From: Lacisediminihabitans sp046156175
GTDB taxonomy: Bacteria; Actinomycetota; Actinomycetes; Actinomycetales; Microbacteriaceae
Assembly (NCBI RefSeq): GCF_046156175.1
Contig: NZ_JAYLVL010000002.1
Span: 186,001 to 250,000 of the forward strand
Direction of reading: 5' to 3'
Length of the DNA stretch: 64,000 bases
In this document: one piece after another, positions 26,216 through 41,536 of the stretch
How the letters are laid out: each line of letters opens with the position of its first letter
Numbering within the stretch: position 1 is the first letter of the stretch
The notes under the pieces: generated by a model
What the model was told of the DNA's origin: nothing
Seen by the model: only the letters and a program-made list of their open reading frames with translations
The model's database searches: none
Position numbers and translations under genes: made by a program

Positions 26216-26859
26216 GATCGATACCCACCGAAGGTGCAGACCGGAGTAAGCGGATCATTACTTCGCGATTTGATCGAGGTGTTGCGAGCAATGAACGTCG
26301 TCGACATTGATGCTCCCGCATTCTGGGCATCGGCGCCCGAATTGAGTGATAGAAGAAGTTGTTGGCGTGGAGTGTCGGTGATGTTCGCCGGCACCAGTTG
26401 GAATGGGTGGGTGGCGACCCCGTCGTTGGCCATATCGGTGAGCTTGACTGACCATGCCGTAGCGCTGGCGGAGTTGCCTTCGTTCCACTGACGAGACTCG
26501 AGCCTCAAATTCGTTACCGAGAATCGCCACTGGTAGCAGATCGCGACGAGACCGCCGGCGGTGCTCGCTGCTGGTACGCGGAACTCTACGTATTTGTCGC
26601 CGGACGCTCCAACCCCCGGGTAGTTGATCGAATCGGAGTAACGTACCTGCCGATCCATGATCCCGAAGAAGACCAGTGTGCTGTTCGTCGATTGTCCCAC
26701 CAGCTGTGTGCGCACTTCGCTGCGCGAAATCGACGCGACGGACGTGAGCACGATGACCAGGAACACCGTGAAGATGGCCATCGCGACCAACAACTCGACG
26801 AGGCTGAAGCCGGACTGCGGGTCCCGTTCCGACACGTCCAAGGAACGTCGGTCAGCCAT
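26212..26859 (-). CDS. Type IV minor prepilin (PilW-like)
   Basis: The 215-residue protein has a class III leader with cleavage expected at SG|FSLVELLVAMAIF (the +5 Glu is present) followed by the hydrophobic alpha-1 helix. The remainder is a beta-rich extracellular head with two Cys near the ends (ICYQWRF and PVCTFGGYRS) that could form a disulfide. It overlaps the PilV-like gene by 8 bp upstream and the lectin protein by 4 bp downstream. The PilV-PilW-PilX order is that of minor pilin priming complexes in other bacteria. Assignment to PilW is by position and size. Confidence 0.82.
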   Translation of the reverse strand: MADRRSLDVSERDPQSGFSLVELLVAMAIFTVFLVIVLTSVASISRSEVRTQLVGQSTNSTLVFFGIMDRQVRYSDSINYPGVGASGDKYVEFRVPAASTAGGLVAICYQWRFSVTNLRLESRQWNEGNSASATAWSVKLTDMANDGVATHPFQLVPANITDTPRQQLLLSLNSGADAQNAGASMSTTFIARNTSIKSRSNDPLTPVCTFGGYRS

Positions 26860-27499
26860 TGGTCTTCCATTCCAGGTCGGAGTGGGAATCGATCAGAGTG
26901 GAGATCGTGTAGACACAGGATCCGGCGACGGCGCATTCCTGGCCGGCCGTCCAGCCCACAACGACTATCACCCTCGTCAGCGGCGTATAGCCGGTGTAGA
27001 GGGCCGGTGCGTAGGTCAAACCGTCGATTTTTGTGCAGTCCCCGCCGGCAGTCTGTCCCCCGTTGGTACCGAGCTTCTCGAAGCATGTGCCGATCAGCGT
27101 TGTGACGGTGTAGGCGGTGCCGTTCTGGGTGACAGGATCGTCGATACGTATCGTCTGGGTGCCCGGCAGTGGAAGCGTGTGGTCGTACTCCTGGTACGTG
27201 TTACTGATACCGCTCGTGCCGGCATTTGCGGCGAAGCTGCCCTGGACCAGGGCCTGAGACCGGCCGCCATAGAGAATGGATGCGGGAAGGCCGTTGGCCT
27301 TTTCCATCGCCGCGTTCGCGACAGTCACGGCGATTGCCCGGCGCTGCTGGGAAACCGATCCTGTCGTCGCAGAAATCGCTAGGCCGATCGCGGCAGTGGC
27401 AACGATGCTCATGATCGCGATAGCCACGATCACCTCGACGAGGGTCATGCCAGTCGAGTCAGCGGCATTGCGCTCGAATCGACGTCTAATGGCTTTCAT
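26852..27499 (-). CDS. Type IV minor prepilin (PilV-like)
   Basis: The 215-residue protein has a class III signal STG|MTLVEVIVAIAIMS with the conserved Glu at +5 and a hydrophobic alpha-1. Met at +1 in place of Phe is less common but accepted by prepilin peptidases. The extracellular head contains four Cys (GTCFEKLG, GGDCTKIDG, GQECAVAGSCVYT), so one or two disulfides are likely. It starts 105 bp after the first major pilin gene, behind a strong hairpin, and overlaps the PilW-like gene by 8 bp. It is probably part of the pilus initiation complex with the PilW- and PilX-like proteins. Confidence 0.82.
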   Translation of the reverse strand: MKAIRRRFERNAADSTGMTLVEVIVAIAIMSIVATAAIGLAISATTGSVSQQRRAIAVTVANAAMEKANGLPASILYGGRSQALVQGSFAANAGTSGISNTYQEYDHTLPLPGTQTIRIDDPVTQNGTAYTVTTLIGTCFEKLGTNGGQTAGGDCTKIDGLTYAPALYTGYTPLTRVIVVVGWTAGQECAVAGSCVYTISTLIDSHSDLEWKTNG

Positions 27500-27552
27500 G
27501 GCCCCTCCTCTCGAGTGGCTGTCGAATCACGGGTAGGACTGGAATTGCGAGA

Positions 27553-27590
27553 ACGATGCGGAACATGGACTGGGCCATGTTCCGCATCGT
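27553..27590 (-). terminator. Strong hairpin between major pilin 1 and minor pilins
   Basis: ACGATGCGGAACATGG (27553-27568) and CCATGTTCCGCATCGT (27575-27590) form a perfect 16-bp stem with a 6-nt loop, 14 bp after the pilin stop. With no long U tract it is likely a partial terminator or 3' stabiliser lowering expression of the minor pilin genes downstream. Confidence 0.75.
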
Positions 27591-27604
27591 CGCCTTGCCG
27601 GAAC

Positions 27605-28015
27605 TTACGGTGTGAACTTCCCGAGGCCACCAGCACTGCTGTCGTAGGTCTGGCTTCCCGTGACGTTCGTGTTCGATCCGAGGATCGTGTAGGAAGTCGC
27701 GCTCGGGGTTACGGTGATCGTGTTGCCATCGCTTACCTTGATGCCGTTGGTCGCGTTGCTCACCGGGAAGGCTGAGAACGAGCCGCTGTGGCTGGTTCCC
27801 CAGGTCTCGACGACCACAGCAGCGTTCTTGAGGTCGGAAGCCACGGAGGCCTTCCAGGCGCTCTGGCGCTGGTTGAGGAACACCGGGATGGCGATCGCGG
27901 CGAGGATGCCGATGATGATGATGACGACGAGGAGCTCGATGAGCGTGAAGCCCTTCTCCCCATCCTTACGAGCCTCGCGGCCGGCCGTCATGGCCTTGTT
28001 CATGCGAATGATCAT
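27605..28015 (-). CDS. pilA: Type IV major pilin, paralogue 1
   Basis: The 136-residue prepilin has a basic leader of about 21 residues ending in KG|FTLIELLVVIIIIGI, with Phe +1 and Glu +5, and the conserved continuation AAIAIPVFLNQRQSA. The short head is Ser/Thr/Asn-rich, with no Cys, and ends SSAGGLGKFTP. It is about 70% identical by eye to the neighbouring paralogue and is flanked by hairpins, which fits high mRNA output. ATG at 28015 has AGGAA upstream; a second in-frame Met at 28003 is possible. Confidence 0.9.
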   Translation of the reverse strand: MIIRMNKAMTAGREARKDGEKGFTLIELLVVIIIIGILAAIAIPVFLNQRQSAWKASVASDLKNAAVVVETWGTSHSGSFSAFPVSNATNGIKVSDGNTITVTPSATSYTILGSNTNVTGSQTYDSSAGGLGKFTP

Positions 28016-28185
28016 GTGATTGATTCCTGTTCATTGAGAATGTTGATGGACAGGTGGCCCCCAATTGCAATGCCCCCTGAGATCATGTTGGCCGCACCGT
28101 TAGCCCCGCGGAATCCCGCAAACAGGGGTAATCCGGCCAGAACGCGCCCCCAGTACGGGGGCAAGTCGGCGATTCCGGTTACGCC

Positions 28186-28220
28186 AAAGCGACAGCATCC
28201 GATAGGAGTGCTGTCGCTTT
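28186..28220 (-). terminator. Hairpin after major pilin 2
   Basis: AAAGCGACAGCA (28186-28197) and TGCTGTCGCTTT (28209-28220) make a perfect 12-bp stem with an 11-nt loop, 20 bp downstream of the pilin 2 stop; the stem ends in CTTT on the minus strand. It probably acts as a terminator or attenuator before pilin 1. Confidence 0.72.
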
Positions 28221-28239
28221 GCCTCACTGACAGAAGTGA

Positions 28240-28653
28240 CTAGGGCGTGAACTTTCCCAGTCCGCCGGCAGCTCGGTCATAGACCTGGCTGCCGGGGCTC
28301 ACGTTCGCGTTCGACCCGAGAATGGTGAAGGTGGTTGCGCTTGGGCGCACCACGATCGTGTTGCCATCGGTCGCCTTGATGCCGTTGGTCGCATTGCTCA
28401 CCGGGAAGTCGGCGAACGACCCGTCGTGGTTCATTCCCCAGGTCTCGACCACGATTGCGGCATTCTTCAGATCACTCGCCACTGTCGCCTTCCAGGCGCT
28501 CTGGCGCTGGTTGAGGAAGACCGGGACGGCGATCGCAGCAAGGATGCCGATGATCACGATGACGACCATCAACTCGATCAGCGAGAAGCCCGCCTCACCC
28601 TGAATGCGAGCCTGGCGCGCGCGGATCAATCTCCGGTGTGTACGGCTGATCAT
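28240..28653 (-). CDS. pilA: Type IV major pilin, paralogue 2
   Basis: The 137-residue prepilin has an Arg-rich leader (MISRTHRRLIRARQARIQGE) and processing site AG|FSLIELMVVIVIIGI, then AAIAVPVFLNQRQSAWKATV, as in paralogue 1. The head domains align end to end, including ETWGxxHxGSF, TNGIKxxDGNT and the C-terminal GGLGKFTP, so the two genes arose by tandem duplication. It starts 30 bp after pilC and is followed by a hairpin. Which of the two is the dominant subunit cannot be told from sequence alone. Confidence 0.9.
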   Translation of the reverse strand: MISRTHRRLIRARQARIQGEAGFSLIELMVVIVIIGILAAIAVPVFLNQRQSAWKATVASDLKNAAIVVETWGMNHDGSFADFPVSNATNGIKATDGNTIVVRPSATTFTILGSNANVSPGSQVYDRAAGGLGKFTP

Positions 28654-28683
28654 GTGGTTTGTCCCTGATCGGAGCGAGCGAGA

Positions 28684-29907
28684 CTACTTGTTGATCTCGT
28701 TGAAGATGGTGAAGATCGGCATGTAGAGCGCCACGATCATGCCACCGATGACAGTGCCGATCACGGCGATCATCAAGGGCTCGATGAGGGATGTCAGCGC
28801 TTCTGCGGTGCTCTGCACCTCTTCTTCATAGAAGTCAGCGACCTTGGTCAGCATGATCTCCAGGGCCCCCGAATCCTCTCCGACGGCGATCATCTGCACC
28901 ACCATCGACGGGAAGATCGGCTGTTCCGCGAGCGGTGCAGCGATCGAATTGCCGGTGCGCACAGACTCCTGGACTTTCTTCAGTGCATTTTCGATCACCC
29001 AGTTGCCCGAGGTCTCTCCGACGATGCTGAGGGACTGCAGGATCGGAACTCCGGCGGCGATCATCGCTGAGAAATTCCGGGTGAAGCGCGCGACAGCCAC
29101 TTTTGCGAACAGCCCGCCGAATACCGGGATCTTGAGTTTGAGCGGGTCGAATACGCTCCGAACGCTGTCCTTCTCCTTATTCAACCGCCACCAGACGCTG
29201 GAGCCCACTATGGCCACGACAAGAAGAGGGAAGATCCAGATCATGTTCTGAGAGAGCGTCACAAGAATCTGTGTCGGCAGCGGCAGATGTCCACCCAGGC
29301 TCGTGAACATCGCCTGGAACACCGGCACGATGAAGATGAGCATGGCGATGACCGCCACGAAGGCCATGATGAGCACGGCGATCGGGTAGGTCAGTGCGGA
29401 CTTGATGGTCGCGCGCAGCTTCACGTCGGATTCGAAGTTGTTTGCGATCGACTCGAGCGCTCCGTCCAGGAATCCACCGGTCTCGCCGGCACGCACCAGA
29501 TGGATCATCAGGCGCGGGAAGACTCTGGGGAACTTCGCGAAGCTCGCCGACAGCGAAGAACCACCCTCAATGTCGGAGCGGACCTCACCGAGCGTGGACG
29601 CGAGGGCCTTGTTTTCCGTCTGGTCGGCAAGGATGGTGAGCGTGCGCAGCAGCGAGAGTCCGGCAGCGATCATGGTCGCCATCTGCCGACTCATGATGGC
29701 GAGGTCCTTGAGCCCGACTCCCTTGCTGAGGAACTTGATCTCCATGTTGAGACCGGTGCCCTCTTTGGACTCCTCGATCGAGGTCGGGGAGACCCCCATC
29801 GAGCGCAGGCGCATCGCCGCATTCGATTCGGTGGATGCTTCGAGCCTGCCCTTGACGACCTTGCCCTGGGCATCCCGACCCTTGTAGGCGTAGGCGAGAG
29901 TGGCCAT
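28684..29907 (-). CDS. pilC: Type IV pilus inner-membrane platform protein PilC
   Basis: PilC (GspF family) is the membrane platform turned by the PilB and PilT motors. The 407-residue protein has two GspF domains with the repeated pattern of a cytoplasmic four-helix bundle and membrane helices: IMSRQMATMIAAGLSLLRTL with YPIAVLIMAFVAVIAMLIFI, and FTRNFSAMIAAGVPILQSLS with a C-terminal TVIGGMIVALYMPIF. Its ATG overlaps the pilT stop by one base (TAATG). The length is typical. Confidence 0.93.
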   Translation of the reverse strand: MATLAYAYKGRDAQGKVVKGRLEASTESNAAMRLRSMGVSPTSIEESKEGTGLNMEIKFLSKGVGLKDLAIMSRQMATMIAAGLSLLRTLTILADQTENKALASTLGEVRSDIEGGSSLSASFAKFPRVFPRLMIHLVRAGETGGFLDGALESIANNFESDVKLRATIKSALTYPIAVLIMAFVAVIAMLIFIVPVFQAMFTSLGGHLPLPTQILVTLSQNMIWIFPLLVVAIVGSSVWWRLNKEKDSVRSVFDPLKLKIPVFGGLFAKVAVARFTRNFSAMIAAGVPILQSLSIVGETSGNWVIENALKKVQESVRTGNSIAAPLAEQPIFPSMVVQMIAVGEDSGALEIMLTKVADFYEEEVQSTAEALTSLIEPLMIAVIGTVIGGMIVALYMPIFTIFNEINK

Positions 29908-31706
29908 TATTCACCGATCTTTCTCGAGTAGGCGTCCTTGAAGTCGATTCCAGTGGATGCCATCGCCTGGGCTGCGACATCCGTCGCGCTCTCATTGCGA
30001 TGGATGAGCTGCTTCAGCGATTCGGCATCCTGTGCCTTCTCGATCGCGGCGGCCACCGTGATGGTGCCCGCATTGGCCAGGTCGGCGAGGTGAGAGTCCA
30101 TGGTGTGCATGCCGTGGTCTCGGCCGGCCTGCATCGCAGAGGCGATCTGGTAGGTCTTTCCCTCACGGATGAGGTTGTTGATGGCCGGCGTGGCGATGAG
30201 GATCTCGGTGGCCACTACTCGGCCGGATCCGCTCGCCTTCTTCACCAGCGTCTGGCAGACGACTCCCTGAAGCACGGCGGCGAGTTGGGAGCGTACCTGA
30301 CCCTGCTGGTGCGGGGGGAACACGTCGATGATGCGGTCGATGGTCTGCGCCGCGTCCTGCGTGTGGAGGGTCGCGAACACGAGATGTCCGGTCTCAGCCG
30401 CTGTGAGGGCCACCGAGATCGTCTCGAGGTCTCGAAGCTCACCGATCAGGATCACATCGGGGTCCTGCCGCAGCACGTGCTTGAGCGCGGCCTGGAAGCT
30501 GTGAGTGTCAGGACCGACCTCGCGCTGGTTCACCAGCGACTTGTGGTTCTTGTGCATGAACTCGATCGGGTCTTCCACCGTGACGATGTGGTCGGCACGA
30601 GTGCGGTTCACCAGGTCGATGAGCGCGGCGAGGGTGGTGGACTTTCCAGAACCGGTCGGGCCGGTCACGAGCACGAGACCGCGCGGGAGTTTGGCGAATC
30701 GGCCGATGGTCTCGGGCACGCCGAGGTCCTTCAGCTGCTTGATCTCGGTGGGGATGAGTCGGAAAGCCGCCCCCATCGAGTTGCGCTGCTGGTAGATGTT
30801 GACGCGGAATCGGGCGTTGGCCGAGAGCGTGTACGCCAGGTCGAGCTCGAGCTCTTTGTCGAAGGCGATGCGCTGCTCCGGACTGAGGATGCTGAGAAGC
30901 GCGGAAGTGACCTTGGCCCGGTTCCAGACCGAAGTGCCGCCAACCTGACGCAGCACACCGTCCACCCGGATGGTCGGCGCTGCGTTGACCGTGACGTGGA
31001 GGTCGGATGCTCCGGAGTAGAGCACGTCGGTGAGAGCGGCGATGAGGTCGGCGTCGACGTTGAGGCGGGGGGAAGAATTGCCCTCCCCCGCGGTCGGCTC
31101 CTCGAAGAACGGTGAATCGTCCCCGTCGTCCCCGTCGTCCCCTTCGTGCTCATCGTCGAGGTCATAGGTCGTTGCCGACCCGGAGGTGATATCGGCGAGT
31201 GCCCGCTCGAGCAACGTGCTGGTCTCCGAGGGAGCCGAGTACGGCGTCGGTGCGGCGACCACGGGAGCCGGCGCTTCGAACAGGTCGTAGGCGGGAGGCG
31301 CGGTGGGCGCCTCATAGGTGTGGGAAACGGTGGGCGGCGGAGCGGCGGCATACGCGGGAGGCGAATAGGCGGGCGCGGCACTGGCGGGCGGCACGATCGT
31401 GAGGTCCCAGGCATCCGGCTCCGCGGTCGGAGAGTAGGCTCCGGCAACCGGGGCGACCCCGAAAGGCGAGGTTCCGGCGACCGGGGGCGCGAGGTCGGGC
31501 GTGTGCCGATGCGGCTGGCTGGTGAAGAACTCCTCCGGCGGAAGCTGGCCGGCGGGCTCGACGTACTCCGGAGCCGCGTAGGTCGGAGCTGAATAGCCCA
31601 ACGGATCCGCGTTCATCGCTGCCGCGTCGGCGGCGGCCTGCGCGGCGCGGCGCGGCGACAGGATCGGCGTGATGTTGCCCACCGGAATCTCATACGGCTG
31701 GTTCAT
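29907..31706 (-). CDS. pilT: Type IV pilus retraction ATPase PilT with long N-terminal extension
   Basis: PilT depolymerises pili. The 599-residue protein has a canonical PilT core from about residue 235: VTGPTGSGKSTTLAALIDLV (Walker A), TVEDPIEFMH (Asp box), LRQDPDVILIGELRD (Walker B), TGHLVFATLHT (His box), and INNLIREGKTYQI, matching the AIRNLIRE retraction motif. About 230 N-terminal residues rich in Pro, Ala, Tyr and acidic residues are an extra, presumably disordered, segment not found in classic 340-380-residue PilT. ATG at 31706 is supported by an AAGGGGG site; a longer frame runs into pilB. It begins 64 bp after pilB. Confidence 0.9.
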   Translation of the reverse strand: MNQPYEIPVGNITPILSPRRAAQAAADAAAMNADPLGYSAPTYAAPEYVEPAGQLPPEEFFTSQPHRHTPDLAPPVAGTSPFGVAPVAGAYSPTAEPDAWDLTIVPPASAAPAYSPPAYAAAPPPTVSHTYEAPTAPPAYDLFEAPAPVVAAPTPYSAPSETSTLLERALADITSGSATTYDLDDEHEGDDGDDGDDSPFFEEPTAGEGNSSPRLNVDADLIAALTDVLYSGASDLHVTVNAAPTIRVDGVLRQVGGTSVWNRAKVTSALLSILSPEQRIAFDKELELDLAYTLSANARFRVNIYQQRNSMGAAFRLIPTEIKQLKDLGVPETIGRFAKLPRGLVLVTGPTGSGKSTTLAALIDLVNRTRADHIVTVEDPIEFMHKNHKSLVNQREVGPDTHSFQAALKHVLRQDPDVILIGELRDLETISVALTAAETGHLVFATLHTQDAAQTIDRIIDVFPPHQQGQVRSQLAAVLQGVVCQTLVKKASGSGRVVATEILIATPAINNLIREGKTYQIASAMQAGRDHGMHTMDSHLADLANAGTITVAAAIEKAQDAESLKQLIHRNESATDVAAQAMASTGIDFKDAYSRKIGE

Positions 31707-31770
31707 TCGGATTTCCCCCTTGGTACAAAGTGCGAACCGCGACCCCCTCGGACGCGGAAACAGGTGTGAG

Positions 31771-33441
31771 TTAGGCGACCACGCGCAGAATCTCTTCGAT
31801 CGAGGTGAGACCCATCTGGGCCTTCGACCAGCCGTCCTGCCGAAGCGTGAGCATGCCCTCGGCCATCGCGACGCTCTTGATCTCTGCGCTGGATGCACGA
31901 CGCACGGCCATGCGCTCGATTTCCTCGCTGACCGCCATGATCTCGTGGATCGCGATGCGTCCGCGGTACCCGGTGTTCGAGCAGACCGAGCATCCGATGG
32001 GCTGGTGAAGGGTCGGAACCGGCTGCTCGGGATCGATGTAGAACCCGAAGGCGGCCATCTCGGTAGCGACCGGCGTATAGGGCTCTTTGCAGCGATCGCA
32101 GAGACGCCTCGCGAGTCGCTGGGCCACCACGGAATCGAGGGCGGAACCGACGAGGAACGGCTCGATCTCCATCTCGATGAGACGGGTGATCGCGCTCGGC
32201 GCGTCGTTGGTGTGAAGGGTCGAGAGCACGAGGTGGCCGGTGAGCGAGGCTTCGATGGCGATCTGTGCCGTCTCGTGGTCGCGGATCTCACCGAGCAGCA
32301 CGACATCCGGGTCGGATCGCAGGATCGACCGGAGAGCGCTGGCGAAGGTCAGACCGGCTTTCGGGTTCACCTGCACCTGGTTGATGCCGGCCATGCGGTA
32401 TTCCACCGGGTCCTCGACGGTGATCACGTTGATCTCGGGCTTCGCCACAGTGTTGAGCGTCGTATACAGGGTCGTCGACTTGCCGGATCCCGTCGGCCCG
32501 GTCACGAGGATCATGCCGTAGGGCTTTGTGTACGACTTCTTGTAGACGTCGAAGTTGCGCTTCAACAGTCCGAGGTCGTCGAGGTTCATGCTGGACCCCG
32601 AGTTGTCGAGGATTCGCATGACGACCTTCTCGCCCCACACCGTGGGGAGGGTCGCGACGCGCAGGTCGATCTTTCGACCGGCGTGGATGACGGAGAGGCG
32701 GCCATCCTGTGGTTTGCGTCGCTCGGCGATGTCGATGTCGCTCATGATCTTGAGGCGTGAGATCACGCCGTTCTGGATCTGCTTGGGCGCGCGTTGCATC
32801 TCGTGCAACACGCCGTCGATGCGGTAGCGCACACGCATCTCGTGTTCGGCCGGCTCGATGTGGATGTCCGAGGCGCGGTCCTGGATGGCCTGGCTGATGA
32901 GCAGGTTGACGAAACGCACGATCGGCGCGTCGTCTTCGAAGGATTCGCTTCCCACCGGCACCATGTCGGCGGAGGGCTTGACCTCCTCCTCCAGCGCGGT
33001 GGTGAGGTCGCTGAGCTCTCCGTCGGCGCGAAGCAGGCGATTCATGGCGTTGCGCAAGTCCTGGCGCTCCGCGACCACCGCGTTCACACGCATCCGTGTT
33101 GCTGCTCGAATGTCGTCGAGGGCGAAGACGTCGCCGGGGTTCGCCATTGCAACGGTGATCGTGTCTCCGGCAACCGACAGCGGCAGCAGATCGTGGCGAC
33201 GGCAGAGGGTGGCGGAAACGAGCGAGACCGCGGTGCGGTCGATGGGGAAGTCGACGAGTTCCACGAAGGGCAGCCCGGCTTGTGCGGCACGTGCTGACGC
33301 GACCTGGACGTCGGTGAGCACTCCCTTGTCGATCAGGTTGATGATCTGGAGTTCATCGGTGGCCGGGTCTCCACTGATGTCGTCGAGACTCTCGATCGGC
33401 ATGAGGCCACGGATGATGAGGATCTCAGCAACTGAAGACAT
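31771..33441 (-). CDS. pilB: Type IV pilus assembly ATPase PilB
   Basis: PilB drives pilin polymerisation. The 556-residue protein has an N-terminal GspE-N domain, then the ATPase: VTGPTGSGKSTTLYTTLNTV (Walker A), TVEDPVEYRM, ILRSDPDVVLLGEIRDHETA (Walker B) and TGHLVLSTLHTNDAPSAI. It has the PilB-specific tetracysteine zinc motif CDRCKEPY ... CSVCSNTGYRGR, which PilT lacks. It is the first gene of the operon; the leader upstream (33,442-33,714) contains a candidate regulatory inverted repeat. Confidence 0.95.
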   Translation of the reverse strand: MSSVAEILIIRGLMPIESLDDISGDPATDELQIINLIDKGVLTDVQVASARAAQAGLPFVELVDFPIDRTAVSLVSATLCRRHDLLPLSVAGDTITVAMANPGDVFALDDIRAATRMRVNAVVAERQDLRNAMNRLLRADGELSDLTTALEEEVKPSADMVPVGSESFEDDAPIVRFVNLLISQAIQDRASDIHIEPAEHEMRVRYRIDGVLHEMQRAPKQIQNGVISRLKIMSDIDIAERRKPQDGRLSVIHAGRKIDLRVATLPTVWGEKVVMRILDNSGSSMNLDDLGLLKRNFDVYKKSYTKPYGMILVTGPTGSGKSTTLYTTLNTVAKPEINVITVEDPVEYRMAGINQVQVNPKAGLTFASALRSILRSDPDVVLLGEIRDHETAQIAIEASLTGHLVLSTLHTNDAPSAITRLIEMEIEPFLVGSALDSVVAQRLARRLCDRCKEPYTPVATEMAAFGFYIDPEQPVPTLHQPIGCSVCSNTGYRGRIAIHEIMAVSEEIERMAVRRASSAEIKSVAMAEGMLTLRQDGWSKAQMGLTSIEEILRVVA

Positions 33442-33714
33442 TCCCGCGCCCTTTCTGTTCGTATTAACCGGGAAGGCGCAAAACGAAAGTAGGACGATCC
33501 CCCCGGAAATCCCACGCTATAGGCGCAGCGTGAGCAAACACAGTCCCGCGATAGGGGGGCACGGCGTGGTTGACCGCGAACGTCCCCCCTCCGTAGTAGG
33601 GCCTGTCCGGCCGTGCCGCACGGTCGAGATGCCACCAACTGCTCTCACACCCGCCGGGGAAGACACATTGTGGCATCTCGAGGGGGATGGGGGGAGAGAA
33701 GGGAGCAGCTAACG
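33442..33714 (-). promoter_or_regulatory. pilB leader with 11-bp inverted repeat
   Basis: The 320-bp space between rpoC and pilB has no gene. An 11-bp perfect inverted repeat, CGAGATGCCAC (33625-33635) and GTGGCATCTCG (33670-33680), encloses 34 bp. This could be an operator or a stem of a structured 5' leader. Closer to pilB, minus-strand TTTGCT followed by TATAGC (around 33517-33540) resembles a weak promoter. No known riboswitch consensus was matched. Confidence 0.45.
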
Positions 33715-33750
33715 ACGGATGGCCCCTCACCGTGGTGAGGGGCCATCCGT
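33715..33750 (-). terminator. Terminator of rpoBC
   Basis: ACGGATGGCCCCTCAC (33715-33730) and GTGAGGGGCCATCCGT (33735-33750) form a perfect 16-bp GC-rich stem with a 4-nt loop, 11 bp after the rpoC stop. It separates the rpoBC and pil transcripts. Confidence 0.9.
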
Positions 33751-33761
33751 CTAGAAGGTGC

Positions 33762-37643
<3,882 letters not shown>

Positions 37644-37712
37644 TTTTTCTCCTACTTTAGAAAAACTTTGAAAATGGGTGTCGGGGTTCGTGACCTAAGA
37701 GCCTTAGCGGAC

Positions 37713-41222
<3,510 letters not shown>

Positions 41223-41536
41223 GGAAATAACCTCCGGTGGGCGGTATTACGCGCCCCATTGCCTAATTTGGGAGTTCAGTCGGTGATGAGTGTCGCTCCA
41301 GGGGTGTGCTCGAAAGTGAACGAGCGCAGCCGACCGCAATATGAAGGCAGAGATTTCCTGGGAGCGCAAAGAACCACTATAGGCCGGAATTGGTCACAAG
41401 TGCAAGTCGATTCTTGACCAATTTCACAAAAGCGAGTATAAACACCGCATTCTGTCGAATCGGGGGGGCTCGGACGGCGGATCTGACGGCCAACGGAAGG
41501 CTGCGGGAAGGCCGGTAGCGGGCTCGCCCCGCGAAC
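41223..41536 (-). other. rpoB 5' leader region
   Basis: This 314-bp region holds no gene. It contains the candidate rpoB promoter at 41376-41405 and an AATTGGTCA/TGACCAATT inverted repeat. If the promoter is right, the rpoB transcript carries an untranslated leader of about 145 nt. Beyond the promoter, towards the globin gene, there is a C/G-rich stretch with seven consecutive G at 41462-41468. Confidence 0.5.
41376..41423 (-). promoter_or_regulatory. rpoB: Candidate rpoBC promoter with flanking inverted repeat
   Basis: Minus-strand TTGCAC (41400-41405) and TATAGT (41376-41381) with an 18-bp spacer resemble a sigma-70/HrdB promoter. A perfect 9-bp inverted repeat, AATTGGTCA (41388-41396) and TGACCAATT (41415-41423), brackets the -35 box and may be a regulator binding site. 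Confidence 0.5.

Noticed and set aside
28012..28227. 71-codon frame between the two pilin genes
   Set aside because: It overlaps a hairpin, has no ribosome-binding site or family, and lies in the spacer and leader of pilin 1.
29907..32306. 799-residue version of PilT
   Set aside because: The first 200 residues run through pilB in another frame and are Ser/Arg/Pro-rich nonsense. ATG at 31706 has a ribosome-binding site and lies after the pilB stop.
33442..33714. c-di-GMP riboswitch controlling the pilus operon
   Set aside because: Such control is known in other bacteria, but the conserved GEMM core was not found here; only an inverted repeat can be supported.
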